Made by a program: the position numbers and the translations under genes. A DNA stretch of 46,669 nucleotides from Lachnospiraceae bacterium (lineage in GTDB: Bacteria; Bacillota; Clostridia; Lachnospirales; Lachnospiraceae). Below are positions 24,161-32,942 of this stretch, in pieces (position 1 is the stretch's first letter; every line of letters begins with the position of its first letter). The stretch is taken from contig JALFHZ010000141.1 in assembly GCA_022776445.1 (NCBI GenBank), forward strand, positions 1 to 46,669, read 5' to 3'. The notes under the pieces were generated by a model that had not been told where the DNA came from, made no database searches, and saw nothing but the letters and a program-made list of their open reading frames with translations.

Positions 24161-25378
24161 TCACGAGTTTTCCAGCAATCCGGCAATCTCCGGGAAGATC
24201 TGCACACTCCTGTTCAGGATCCCCTTCATACAGGCAATGGCAATTCCGTAGTTGGTCATAGGCACATGCTGATCCTGCGCACACTGCAGACGGTATTTCA
24301 TTTCCCGCTCATTCAGCATGCAGCCACCACAATGGATAATCAGGCTGTATTCCCGCAAATCATCCGGAAACTCGGTACCGGAGGTCGTATGATATTCAAA
24401 ATTCTTTCCCGTATACCCTTTGATCCACGCAGGAAGCTTCACGGTACCGATATCCCCACACTGCCTGTGGTGGGTGCAGCCCTCCGAAATCAGAATACGG
24501 CTTCCTTCCGGCAGCGTTTTCAGCACACGTACCCCCTCCACTGCCTGCGCCAGGTTTCCCTTATAGTTGGCAAACAGGATCGAAAAGGAAGTCAGCGGAT
24601 ACTCCTGAGGAGTGTCTTTCGCCACCTGGGCAAACGCCTGGCTGTCCGTGATCACCAGTTTCGGTTTCTCTGTCAGCTTCCGGTAGGTCTCAACAAGGCG
24701 GTTTTCCTTCGTCACCACGGAAATCGCATCGGCTTCCAGAATATCGCGGATCATCTGCTGCTGTGGAAGAATGAGCCGCCCCTTTGGAGCTGCCTTATCA
24801 ATCGGCACCACCAGAACCACCACGTCTCCCGGATTCAGAAACTGCCTGACCAGCTGTTTCTCCGGCCCTTCTGTCATCGCAAGACGCGCAATCGCCTCCT
24901 TCAGCTCATAGATGCCCTGCCGGGTATAGGTGCTGACCGGCAGCACCTGTGCTTTTCCTGCCTCTGCAGGCGCTGAGCCTTTGGCCAGATCCATCTTGTT
25001 CCAAACAACCAGATAAGGAATCTGCTTCTGTTCAAAACGCTGAATCAGCTTTTGTTCCTCTGCCCCCATGCCCTCTTCTGCATCGACCACAAGAACCGCC
25101 ACATCGGTTTTATTCAGCATCTGATAGCTTTTTCTCACCCGGAGCTCTCCAAGCTCTCCCTCATCATCAATCCCCGGCGTATCAATCATGACAACCGGAC
25201 CCAGAGGCAACAGTTCCATGGACTTATACACCGGATCAGTGGTCGTTCCCCTGATCTCCGATACCACGGCCAGATCCTGCCCGGTCACTGCATTCATCAC
25301 ACTGGACTTTCCTGCATTTCTTTTTCCAAAAAAACCGATATGTACCCGTTCCGAAGATGGTGTCTGATTCATTCCCAT
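24161..25378 (-). CDS. hydF: [FeFe]-hydrogenase H-cluster maturation GTPase HydF
   Basis: The 405-residue protein has an N-terminal GTPase domain (P-loop FGKRNAGKSSVMN, switch TTTDP, DTPGIDD, WNKMDLA in the NKxD position), a dimerisation domain, and a C-terminal cluster-binding domain with EGCTHHRQ and HCGGCMLNEREM, which supply the [4Fe-4S] ligands. HydF is the scaffold on which HydE and HydG build the diiron site before delivery to HydA. No other hyd gene is in the window. It has its own promoter whose -35 box overlaps the apgM stop. Confidence 0.97.
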   Translation of the reverse strand: MGMNQTPSSERVHIGFFGKRNAGKSSVMNAVTGQDLAVVSEIRGTTTDPVYKSMELLPLGPVVMIDTPGIDDEGELGELRVRKSYQMLNKTDVAVLVVDAEEGMGAEEQKLIQRFEQKQIPYLVVWNKMDLAKGSAPAEAGKAQVLPVSTYTRQGIYELKEAIARLAMTEGPEKQLVRQFLNPGDVVVLVVPIDKAAPKGRLILPQQQMIRDILEADAISVVTKENRLVETYRKLTEKPKLVITDSQAFAQVAKDTPQEYPLTSFSILFANYKGNLAQAVEGVRVLKTLPEGSRILISEGCTHHRQCGDIGTVKLPAWIKGYTGKNFEYHTTSGTEFPDDLREYSLIIHCGGCMLNEREMKYRLQCAQDQHVPMTNYGIAIACMKGILNRSVQIFPEIAGLLENS

Positions 25379-25439
25379 ATGCCTTCCTCCTGTTATTCTC
25401 TACAGATCTTCGTGTCAGTACGTCATTCAGATCAGTTTT

Positions 25440-25468
25440 ATCATAACCACAACCCCGTATCGTGTCAA
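25440..25468 (-). promoter_or_regulatory. SigA promoter of hydF
   Basis: Perfect TTGACA (25463-25468), 17 bases, TATGAT (25440-25445) on the minus strand. The -35 box includes the TGA stop codon of the upstream phosphoglycerate mutase. Confidence 0.85.
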
Positions 25469-26670
25469 CGATTGTTAAGAAGGTGACTCATCAGTTCAAA
25501 GCCCTGCGCCAGATAACGGCCGGTGGATGCTCCCGTTTTCTCCGTGTAGGTTTCCACGCCGGATTCGACCGGAGCATTACTGCGGTAAAGCAGATACGGG
25601 ATCGGATCGGACACATGCGTCTTAATCGCAATCGGAGTCGGATGATCGGGCATAACCAGGATGGAGTATTCCTCACCGGCCTCTTCCAGCCCTGCAAGAA
25701 GCGGTCCCACAATCTGTTCATCAATCAGCTCGATGGATCGGATCTTGCCTTCCAGATCCCCATGATGACCGCACTCATCCGGTGCCTCCACATGAATATA
25801 TACCAGATCCTGCCCGTCCAGCAGCGTCTTCAGCGCCGCTTCTCCCTTGCCTTTAAAATTGGTGTCAATGTTTCCGGTAGCACCTTCCACCTCAATCACC
25901 TTCATACCGGCACAGATACCGATCCCCTTGATCAGATCGACAGCGGAAATCACAGAGCCCTTCACGCCATAGGTTTCCTCAAACAGGGATACCCCAGGTC
26001 TGGTTCCCTCCCCCCACAGCCAGATGGAGTTTGCCGGATTTAAGCCACGCGCAACACGGGCCTGATTGACCGGGTGATCCTTCAGCACCTCGTAGCTCCG
26101 TTTCATCAGATCCAGTATCACGGGATTCTTTGGCAGGTATTCTGCCACCTTCCTGTCGGAAATATCATGAGGCGGTGTCAGTTCCAGCCCCACCGGTCCC
26201 TCATGCCAGATCATGCAGTGACGGTAGCTGATGCCCGGATAAAACAGGATCTCGTCGGTACGGAATGCCGCATCCACCGCACGGATCAGTTCCGCGGCCT
26301 CCGCTGTCGTAATCTCACCGGAGCTGTAATCAACCATGGTTTTATCGGCATATTCCGGCTCGTCTGACAGCGTCACCAGGTTGCAGCGGAATGCCACATC
26401 CGTATCTGACATCTCGATGCCGATGCTGACTGCCTCCAGCGGAGAACGTCCCGTATAACATTCCTGCGGATTGTATCCCATGGCAGAGAGGTTCGCCACA
26501 TCACTGCCCGGCTTCATGCCGTCCGGAACCGTCTTTACCATGCCGAGCTCACCGCCGCGGGCCAGCCTGTCAATATTCGGTTTCTTTGCCATCTCCAGCG
26601 GAGTTTTGCCTCCAAGTGCCTCGATCGGATAATCTGCCATTCCATCGCCTAACATCACAATATATTTCAT
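25465..26670 (-). CDS. apgM: Cofactor-independent phosphoglycerate mutase (ApgM type)
   Basis: From ATG 26670 (GGGG box about 10 bases upstream; an ATG at 26679 is too close to it) the product has 401 residues. It starts MKYIVMLGDGMADYP with the metal-binding Asp, then GSDVANLSAMGY with the nucleophile-type Ser/Asp, GISYRHCMIW and HVEAPDECGHHGD, and VMPDHPTP near the end. The enzyme converts 3- and 2-phosphoglycerate in glycolysis. It is the archaeal/Clostridia ApgM type, shorter than GpmI. It is the last gene of an operon with aroK, a flavin reductase and the pyrophosphatase. Confidence 0.93.
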   Translation of the reverse strand: MKYIVMLGDGMADYPIEALGGKTPLEMAKKPNIDRLARGGELGMVKTVPDGMKPGSDVANLSAMGYNPQECYTGRSPLEAVSIGIEMSDTDVAFRCNLVTLSDEPEYADKTMVDYSSGEITTAEAAELIRAVDAAFRTDEILFYPGISYRHCMIWHEGPVGLELTPPHDISDRKVAEYLPKNPVILDLMKRSYEVLKDHPVNQARVARGLNPANSIWLWGEGTRPGVSLFEETYGVKGSVISAVDLIKGIGICAGMKVIEVEGATGNIDTNFKGKGEAALKTLLDGQDLVYIHVEAPDECGHHGDLEGKIRSIELIDEQIVGPLLAGLEEAGEEYSILVMPDHPTPIAIKTHVSDPIPYLLYRSNAPVESGVETYTEKTGASTGRYLAQGFELMSHLLNNR

Positions 26671-26710
26671 CTGTCCCATATCCCCTTTCTGTATTCCTCA
26701 TGCAGTTCTT

Positions 26711-27238
26711 TTATTTTTCCTGCAGACCATCCCGGATCCGCGCTTCGATCACGCTTCGTGCCTCATCCACGGTTTTTCCCAGCGTCTTCCCGGTCTCATC
26801 AATCGTAATATCCGCATATTTTTCATACAGCGGAACCCGTTCTTCATAGAGATCCAGCAGCGTCATGCCATCCTTTAACGCAACTCCGCGATCCTTCAGA
26901 TCGCCCAGACGTTCCTTTACATCCTGATAGGTCAGTTTCAGATAAACCACCGTGCTGATCTCGGACAGATGTTTCATCGCCTCCGGTCCATAGATCACGC
27001 TGCCGCCCGGCGCAATGACCGACCGCCTTACATCCAGTTCGCTGTTGATCTGCTCTTCCACTTTCAGAAAACCTTCTGTGCCGAATTCTTCAATGATCTC
27101 CTTCAGCAGCTTTCCGGTTTTCTCCTGAATCACAAGATCCGTATCTACAAAGGAATAGCCCAGCCGCTTTGCAAGAAGGACACCCACGGTGCTTTTGCCG
27201 GATGCCGGCATTCCAATCAGCGTAATATTTGATTTCAT
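26711..27238 (-). CDS. aroK: Shikimate kinase
   Basis: The 175-residue P-loop kinase has GMPASGKSTVGVLLAKRLGY (Walker A), FVDTDLVIQEKTG (shikimate-binding Asp), GTEGFLKVEEQ, and SVIAPGGSVIYG in the GGG-like position, then a lid segment near 110-125. It phosphorylates shikimate in aromatic amino-acid synthesis. Its ATG overlaps the stop of the preceding flavin reductase (ATGA), so translation is coupled. No other aro gene is close. Confidence 0.93.
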   Translation of the reverse strand: MKSNITLIGMPASGKSTVGVLLAKRLGYSFVDTDLVIQEKTGKLLKEIIEEFGTEGFLKVEEQINSELDVRRSVIAPGGSVIYGPEAMKHLSEISTVVYLKLTYQDVKERLGDLKDRGVALKDGMTLLDLYEERVPLYEKYADITIDETGKTLGKTVDEARSVIEARIRDGLQEK

Positions 27239-27852
27239 TTCTGTTTTCTCCTGCGTACCGTTTTTTTCTGTCCGCCCCCTGCATTTGTCTTCGTTTTTTT
27301 TACGGAATACCCGAAGGTTCCCAGTTTTTCCCCAAGTTCAAAATAAGCTCCATGCGAATAGGCCACCAGCCCCGCATCATTCAGATGAAACGTTCCTTTC
27401 TCATCCATGTAACGCTCATCCACCGTCACACCGACAATCTCAGCCAGAAACAGATCATGTGTCCCCAGCGGAATCACCTGCTTCACGCTGCATTCCAGAT
27501 TAACCGGACTCTCTGCAATCCCCGGTGCATCCACATGCTGCGACGGCAGCGGTGTCAGCCCCATCTGCCGGAACTTGTCCGTATCCCGTCCGGACCGTAC
27601 CCCACAGTAATCCGCCGCATATACCAGATCCCGGTTCACGAGATTTACCACAAAATTTCCGGTTTCCCGAATGATATCATACGAATAACGCTCCGGCCGT
27701 ACGGAGATGGAAAGCATTGCCGGGGAGGAACAGACCGTTCCCGCCCATGCCACCGTGATGATATTGGGCTTCTCATCCGGGCGCGCGCAGCTAACCATCA
27801 CAGCCGGAACCGGATACAGCATATTGCCGCCTCTCCAGGATTGTTTTGCCAT
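27235..27852 (-). CDS. Flavin reductase family protein (FMN-binding split barrel)
   Basis: I choose ATG 27852 (GGGAGG nine bases upstream), giving 205 residues; a longer frame overlaps the upstream gene. The fold is indicated by NMLYPVPAVMVSCARPDEKP, WAGTVCSSPAMLSISVRP, RYSYDIIRETGNFVVNLV, ECSVKQVIPLGTHDLFLAEI and YFELGEKLGTFGYSVKK. Such proteins bind FMN and often reduce flavin with NAD(P)H or act in redox repair; the substrate is unknown. A basic C-terminal tail (about 15 Lys/Arg-rich residues) is unusual. Confidence 0.88.
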   Translation of the reverse strand: MAKQSWRGGNMLYPVPAVMVSCARPDEKPNIITVAWAGTVCSSPAMLSISVRPERYSYDIIRETGNFVVNLVNRDLVYAADYCGVRSGRDTDKFRQMGLTPLPSQHVDAPGIAESPVNLECSVKQVIPLGTHDLFLAEIVGVTVDERYMDEKGTFHLNDAGLVAYSHGAYFELGEKLGTFGYSVKKTKTNAGGGQKKTVRRRKQK

Positions 27853-27868
27853 CACCGGTTCCTCCCTT

Positions 27869-29539
27869 TTATTCTTCACATGCCATCATAATAGCCGGAA
27901 TCAGCTGTTTCTTTCTGGATACCACCCCCGGAAGCTCTACCACATGATTCGGCTCCGGAAGATCTTCGCCCTCCGTTCCCATATGGAATGCCTCGATAAT
28001 CAGCTGTTCCGCGCCATTTCCCTCACAAAGCAGCTCCGTGGTTTCCGTAAGGATATTGGTCAGCATAAAGAACATCATATCCACTCCGTGCTCTTCGTGC
28101 GCTTTCTTCAGATATGGCAGCATACGCTCCCGGAGCATCGCCAGCTCATCCACGTTCAGCGAACTGATCTGACCCACACCGAAGGAAATCTTGCCTGCAT
28201 TAAACCGCTTGAAGTCCTGATAGAAAATCTCCTGCTCGCTCTTGCTCTTCAGATTGCTGCCTGCCGCAAACATGGATGCCGCATACTGGTCCAGTTTAAT
28301 TCCGGCCGTACCCGCCAGTGCCAGAGCAGCCATCCGGTCGACCTCCGTACAGGTCGGTGAACGGAACAGCAGGGTATCAGAAATAATCGCACTGCACAGA
28401 AGTCCGGCCGTCACGCGGTCAATCGCCACGTTATTCTCATTATACATCTGATAGACAATCGTCGCCGTACATCCCAGCGGCTGATTGCGGAAGAATACCG
28501 GAGAAATCGTCTCCACTGTCCCCAGCTTGTGATGATCGATGATCTCCATGATATCTGCGTTTTCAATACCGTCTACCGCCTGATTGCGTTCATTATGATC
28601 AACCAGCACGATCTGCTTTCCCTTGGCTCCCAACAGATTCCGGCGGGAAATCATGCCGCGGTATCTGCCGTCTTTCAAAATCGGGAAATCACGATGCCTC
28701 TTACTTGCCATCACATCCTTGATATCATCAATAAAATCCGTATCCTCAAAGGTAATCAGATTCTCTGTCTTCATAAAATAGCTGATCGGCATGCTCTGGT
28801 TGATCAGACGCGCCGCTGTATACGTATCATACGGAGTCGTAATCACCGTACAGCCGTGCTCCTGCGCCAGCTTCCGGATCGTCATGGAGACCGGTGCTCC
28901 CTCGCAGACAATGATGCAGTCCGCATCCATCTCGATCGCACACAGCTGCGATTCGTAGCGGTTGCCCAGAATCACCAGGTCATGCGGCGAAATGTAGTTC
29001 TCCATCAGATCCGGGTTTGCAGCCGCAATCAGTACCTTGCCCTCACGGAAATATTCACTCGCGTCACCGATGATCAGTGTACCTTCCAGCGTCTCGATAA
29101 TATTGCTGTACTGCGTCTGCGCCTTGGAAAGAATGCTGCTGTCGTATACGTTCATATAGGACTTGGTGATATCGCCCACCGTGATCAGTCCTTCCAGCAC
29201 ATCTCCGGCACTGACCGCCGGAAGCGTCACCACATTGGCATCCTGCATCAGATTCCACGCTTTTTTCAGAGAAATATTCCTCGCTACACCTTTGGTCTCG
29301 CGGATCTCAATATCCTGCACCTGTGTCTTGACATTGCTGATCAGCTCCGGTGGCTCCACGCCAAAATAATTCAGCACAAACTGCGTTTCTTCATTTACAT
29401 GACCGGCTCTGCCCGGCACATATTCTTTACCTGTCACCTCGGATTTCAGTCTGGCATAGCAGATGGCGGAACAAATGGAATCCGTATCCGGGTTTTTGTG
29501 ACCAATCACGATCGTTCTTCGTCTTCTTTCTTCCGACAT
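27869..29539 (-). CDS. ppaC: Manganese-dependent inorganic pyrophosphatase with CBS and DRTGG domains
   Basis: The 556-residue protein is a family II pyrophosphatase with a regulatory insert. The N-terminal DHH part has VIGHKNPDTDSICSAICYA. An insert of about residues 70-300 holds two CBS motifs around a DRTGG-like segment. The catalytic part resumes with VLVDHNERNQAVDGI and IMEIIDHHKLG, followed by TSPVFFRNQPLGCTATIV-like sequence; the DHHA2 domain closes the chain. CBS-type enzymes are controlled by adenine nucleotides. It heads the operon with flavin reductase, aroK and apgM. Palindromic sites lie in its upstream region. Confidence 0.94.
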   Translation of the reverse strand: MSEERRRRTIVIGHKNPDTDSICSAICYARLKSEVTGKEYVPGRAGHVNEETQFVLNYFGVEPPELISNVKTQVQDIEIRETKGVARNISLKKAWNLMQDANVVTLPAVSAGDVLEGLITVGDITKSYMNVYDSSILSKAQTQYSNIIETLEGTLIIGDASEYFREGKVLIAAANPDLMENYISPHDLVILGNRYESQLCAIEMDADCIIVCEGAPVSMTIRKLAQEHGCTVITTPYDTYTAARLINQSMPISYFMKTENLITFEDTDFIDDIKDVMASKRHRDFPILKDGRYRGMISRRNLLGAKGKQIVLVDHNERNQAVDGIENADIMEIIDHHKLGTVETISPVFFRNQPLGCTATIVYQMYNENNVAIDRVTAGLLCSAIISDTLLFRSPTCTEVDRMAALALAGTAGIKLDQYAASMFAAGSNLKSKSEQEIFYQDFKRFNAGKISFGVGQISSLNVDELAMLRERMLPYLKKAHEEHGVDMMFFMLTNILTETTELLCEGNGAEQLIIEAFHMGTEGEDLPEPNHVVELPGVVSRKKQLIPAIMMACEE

Positions 29540-29598
29540 AAATTCCTCCAGTTTTTTTGTTGAAAATAGTTTATTTTCTATTTTAATATCTTTTCTCT

Positions 29599-29638
29599 TT
29601 GTGTATATTTCACAATATGTTCATATTGTGTTCACAAT
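29599..29638. promoter_or_regulatory. Cluster of TTGTG/CACAA palindromes upstream of ppaC
   Basis: Three overlapping inverted repeats: TTGTG-N7-CACAA (29599-29615), CACAATATG-TT-CATATTGTG (29611-29630) and ATTGTG-TT-CACAAT (29625-29638). They resemble redox-sensor Rex half-sites, but the spacing differs from the 18-base Rex operator. They lie 60-100 bases before the start codon in AT-rich DNA. Confidence 0.5.
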
Positions 29639-29730
29639 TTATTCATAATATTTCTCTATACTTTAATCAAGGTTGAAACAGAGTTTTGGCCTCAATCAAC
29701 AGTCAATTGCACATAGATTTTTCATAATTG

Positions 29731-29757
29731 CCCCGGCAGGATGTCAATCCTCCGGGG
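29731..29757 (-). terminator. GC-rich hairpin after glucokinase
   Basis: CCCCGGAGGAT and ATCCTGCCGGGG form a strong stem about 30 bases past the stop codon. No T-tract follows, so it is a doubtful terminator. Confidence 0.4.
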
Positions 29758-29784
29758 TCTCCTCATGTACCGGGGAAATACCGG

Positions 29785-30729
29785 TTAGTCCAGAACCAGA
29801 CGCGCCGCACCATAGATGCCTGCATCATTGCCCAGTTTCGCCAGTCCGATCTTCGCCTTATTGCTGGAAATCGGCGTAAAGTGTTCATAATATTTCTCAA
29901 TCACATCGATCAGGAACTGACCCGCTTTGGACACTCCTCCGCCGATAACGAACATCTCCGGGTCCACTGTCAGCGCTACCTGAGCCAGCAACAGACCAAG
30001 ATAATGTCCCACTGTCTCAACAACCTCCAGCGCCATTGCATCGCCTGCCTTTGCCTCATCCAGAACATCTTTTGCTGTGATTGCATCACCAAATGAACGC
30101 ATTGTGGATGGTGCTTCGCTCGCTGCCATCTTTCTTCTTGCCTCTCTGGCGATACCGGTTGCACTGGCAATCTGCTCCACACATCCCACACCGCCGCAGT
30201 TGCAGTGCTCAGTCTCATCATCGCGTACGTGGATATGACCGATCTCACCGCCCAGACCATGCTTGCCGGCAATCATCTTCTCATCGATGATCACGCCGCC
30301 GCCCACACCGGTGCCCAGCGTCACCATCACAATATCCGTATAGCCTTTGCCGCCGCCCTGCCACATCTCGCCCAGAGCCGCTACATTCGCATCATTGCCG
30401 CTCTTCACAGGAAGTCCGTCCAGCAAAGCACTCAGTTCACGCTGCGGATTTCTGTCATGCCATCCCAGGTTGACACAAACTTCCACATATCCGTCCGGCA
30501 TTACCGGTCCCGGTACTCCCATTCCGGCGCCTACAACATCGTCCATGTCGATCTCATTCTCCTGCAGTGTGTGTCGGATCGATGCCGCTACATCCTCGAG
30601 AATATGTTTTCCTCCATCTTCCTTGCGTGTCGGGACCTCCCACTTGTCGAGCAGAGTTCCGTCCGTCTCAAAGATTCCCAGCTTTACCGTTGTTCCCCCT
30701 ACGTCAATACCAATGCATTTCCTACTCAT
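29785..30729 (-). CDS. ROK-family glucokinase
   Basis: The 314-residue ROK sugar kinase starts MSRKCIGIDVGGTTVKLGIF (phosphate loop). It has GMGVPGPV, KSGNDANVAALGEMWQG with the catalytic Asp, MVTLGTGVGGGVIID, GLGGEIGHIHV and the zinc-binding CNCGGVGCVEQIAS signature. It probably phosphorylates glucose to glucose-6-phosphate; related ROK kinases act on other hexoses. AAGGAG precedes ATG 30729 and the promoter is at 30772-30800. It appears monocistronic. Confidence 0.93.
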   Translation of the reverse strand: MSRKCIGIDVGGTTVKLGIFETDGTLLDKWEVPTRKEDGGKHILEDVAASIRHTLQENEIDMDDVVGAGMGVPGPVMPDGYVEVCVNLGWHDRNPQRELSALLDGLPVKSGNDANVAALGEMWQGGGKGYTDIVMVTLGTGVGGGVIIDEKMIAGKHGLGGEIGHIHVRDDETEHCNCGGVGCVEQIASATGIAREARRKMAASEAPSTMRSFGDAITAKDVLDEAKAGDAMALEVVETVGHYLGLLLAQVALTVDPEMFVIGGGVSKAGQFLIDVIEKYYEHFTPISSNKAKIGLAKLGNDAGIYGAARLVLD

Positions 30730-30771
30730 ATCTTCACTCCTTATGTATAGAATTTACCTTCATTACCTTGT

Positions 30772-30800
30772 AGTATAAAAGAAAGTCATTTCGTTTGCAA
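30772..30800 (-). promoter_or_regulatory. SigA promoter of the glucokinase gene
   Basis: TTGCAA (30795-30800), 17 bases, TATACT (30772-30777) on the minus strand. Confidence 0.8.
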
Positions 30801-30840
30801 GCACATCACCGCATGAAAGCACTTTCATTTACCCTGATAC

Positions 30841-30880
30841 ACAGAAAGCCACAGCCAGGGAAGAATTCCCTGGCTGCAGC
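30841..30880 (-). terminator. Terminator of transketolase
   Basis: A long stem, GCAGCCAGGGAA against TTCCCTGGCTGTGGC, is followed by TTTCTGTG on the minus strand, about 20 bases past the stop. Confidence 0.8.
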
Positions 30881-30898
30881 CGTCACCTAACATATCTC

Positions 30899-32887
30899 TT
30901 ACAGAGAACGTGCTACCTCTGCAACATGTTCTGCAGTAAATCCAAAATGTTCAAATAATACCTTTGCCGGACCGCTTGCGCCAAAATCGGTCATCGTCAC
31001 AGCTGCGCCGTCCAGACCGATATATCTGCCCCATCCGAAACCGCCAAGCGCCTCAATCGCCACACGCCTGCGCACAGCCTTCGGCAGAACGGATTCCTGA
31101 TACTCGGCAGACTGCTCCTCAAACACATCCATACTCGGCATGGAAACGATGCGGACCTTTCTTCCTTCTGCAACCAGAATCTCTTTCGCCTTCACAGCCA
31201 GCTCCACCTCGGAACCGGAAGCAATCAGGATCAGCTCCGGAGTTCCGTCACAATCATCCAGCACATAAGCTCCCTTCAGTGCCTCTCTGCTGCTGCCCGC
31301 CACCGGTGCCAGATTCTGTCTGGACAGAACCAGAGCCGTAGGAGTCTTCTCCGATGCCACAGCACTGTACCATGCAGCCGCTGTCTCCACTGCGTCACAC
31401 GGACGGAACACATGGAAATTCGGCATGGAGCGGAACATCGCCATCTGCTCCACCGGCTCGTGCGTCGGTCCATCCTCGCCAACGCCGATGCTGTCATGGG
31501 TAAACACAAAAATCTGCGGAATCTGCATCAGTGCGGACAGACGCGCCATCGGCTTCACATAATCGCTGAATACAAAGAACGTTGCCACATAAGTACGCAG
31601 TCCGCCATGCAGCAGCATGCCGTTGGCAATGGCCGTCATCGCCAGCTCACGCACACCAAAGTGCATATTTCTTCCCGCACGGTCATCTCTGGAGAAATAA
31701 CCGATTCCGTTCATCACCGTCTTATTCGAAGGTCCCAGATCCGCAGAACCGCCCATCAGGTTCGGCATCAGATCTTTCAGACGGTTAATCACTTTACCGG
31801 AAAGACTTCTGGTAGCCTCCGCCTTATCAGTCTTTGCCCAGAAGGATTCATCTGCCATCAGCTGCTCAGAAACAGCAGCATCGCCGTCAAAATACTGCTT
31901 CCAGAGAGCTTCCATCTCCGGATATTCCTCGCAGTATGCAGCAAACATCACATTCCACGCAGCTTCCGTCTCTGCCTTCTCAGCAGATGCTGCCTTAAAA
32001 TGATCATATACCTCATCCGGCACGTAGAACGCTTCCTCATACGGCCAGCCCAGATTGTCTCTCAGAGCTGCCACATTCTCCACACCCAGCGGCTCGCCAT
32101 GCGCACTTGCCTTGCCCTGCTTTGCCGGACAACCATAACCGATCTCCGTCTTAATGGTAATGAAAGAAGGTCTCTCGGTATCTGCCTTGGCCTCCTCAAT
32201 TGCTTTGCCAATGGCTTCCAGATCATTGCCGTCCTCTACCATCAGCGTCTGGAAACCGAATGCCTCCATACGCTTCTGCACATCCTCGGTAAAAGCCATA
32301 TCTGTATCGCCTTCGATCGAAATCTTATTGGAATCGTACAGAATAATCAGCTTACTGAGTCCCAGAGTTCCTGCCAGAGAAAACGCCTCGGAGGAAATAC
32401 CTTCCATCATACATCCGTCTCCGCCCAGAGCAAACGTATAATGATCAACCACCGGATAATTTTCTTTATTAAATACTTCTGCCAGATGAGCCTCTGCAAT
32501 CGCCATACCGACGGCCATACCCATACCGGCACCCAAAGGACCCGTCGTAGCCTCAACGCCCACGGTATGACCATACTCCGGATGTCCCGGGGTCATGGAT
32601 CCGAGCTGACGGAACTGCATCAGATCTTCTTTGGAAAGATTCCCGTAGCCAAACAGATGAAGCAGGGAATAGAGCAGCATGGAACCATGTCCGCCGGATA
32701 AAATGAAACGGTCACGGTTAGCCCACTCCGGATCCGCCGGATTGTGGTTCATATGGTTCATCCAGAGCTCATACGCCATTGGAGCGCATCCCAACGGCAG
32801 CCCCGGATGACCGGAATTTGCTTTCTGAATCGCATCTGCCGATAAAATTCGAATTGCATTTACTGACATCGTATCAATGTTGTTCAT
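30899..32887 (-). CDS. tkt: Transketolase
   Basis: The 662-residue full-length enzyme has KANSGHPGLPLGCAPMAYEL at the start, FILSGGHGSMLLYSLLHLFG, GHPEYGHTVGVEATTGPLG, the thiamine-diphosphate motif GGDGCMMEGISSEAFSLAG...DSNKISIEG, and GEPLG. The pyrimidine domain has GSADLGPSN and HFGVRELAMTAIANG, and HDSIGVGEDGPTHEPVEQ is also conserved. It links the pentose phosphate pathway with glycolysis. The gap to the DUF5711 gene upstream is 55 bases with no clear promoter, so it may be cotranscribed. Confidence 0.97.
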   Translation of the reverse strand: MNNIDTMSVNAIRILSADAIQKANSGHPGLPLGCAPMAYELWMNHMNHNPADPEWANRDRFILSGGHGSMLLYSLLHLFGYGNLSKEDLMQFRQLGSMTPGHPEYGHTVGVEATTGPLGAGMGMAVGMAIAEAHLAEVFNKENYPVVDHYTFALGGDGCMMEGISSEAFSLAGTLGLSKLIILYDSNKISIEGDTDMAFTEDVQKRMEAFGFQTLMVEDGNDLEAIGKAIEEAKADTERPSFITIKTEIGYGCPAKQGKASAHGEPLGVENVAALRDNLGWPYEEAFYVPDEVYDHFKAASAEKAETEAAWNVMFAAYCEEYPEMEALWKQYFDGDAAVSEQLMADESFWAKTDKAEATRSLSGKVINRLKDLMPNLMGGSADLGPSNKTVMNGIGYFSRDDRAGRNMHFGVRELAMTAIANGMLLHGGLRTYVATFFVFSDYVKPMARLSALMQIPQIFVFTHDSIGVGEDGPTHEPVEQMAMFRSMPNFHVFRPCDAVETAAAWYSAVASEKTPTALVLSRQNLAPVAGSSREALKGAYVLDDCDGTPELILIASGSEVELAVKAKEILVAEGRKVRIVSMPSMDVFEEQSAEYQESVLPKAVRRRVAIEALGGFGWGRYIGLDGAAVTMTDFGASGPAKVLFEHFGFTAEHVAEVARSL

Positions 32888-32942
32888 TGGTAGGACCTCC
32901 TATATCGTGTGTAGTGTAATGGTTTGCTTATGATATCGCTGA

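Noticed and set aside
28529-29563. A 344-codon plus-strand frame opposite the pyrophosphatase
   Set aside because: Antisense shadow of a complete family II pyrophosphatase with all catalytic motifs.
29731-29757. Strong terminator call for glucokinase
   Set aside because: The stem is good but no T-tract follows, so it is listed only at low confidence.
31412-32701. A 429-codon plus-strand frame opposite transketolase
   Set aside because: Antisense shadow; the composition matches other shadows and no motif is present.
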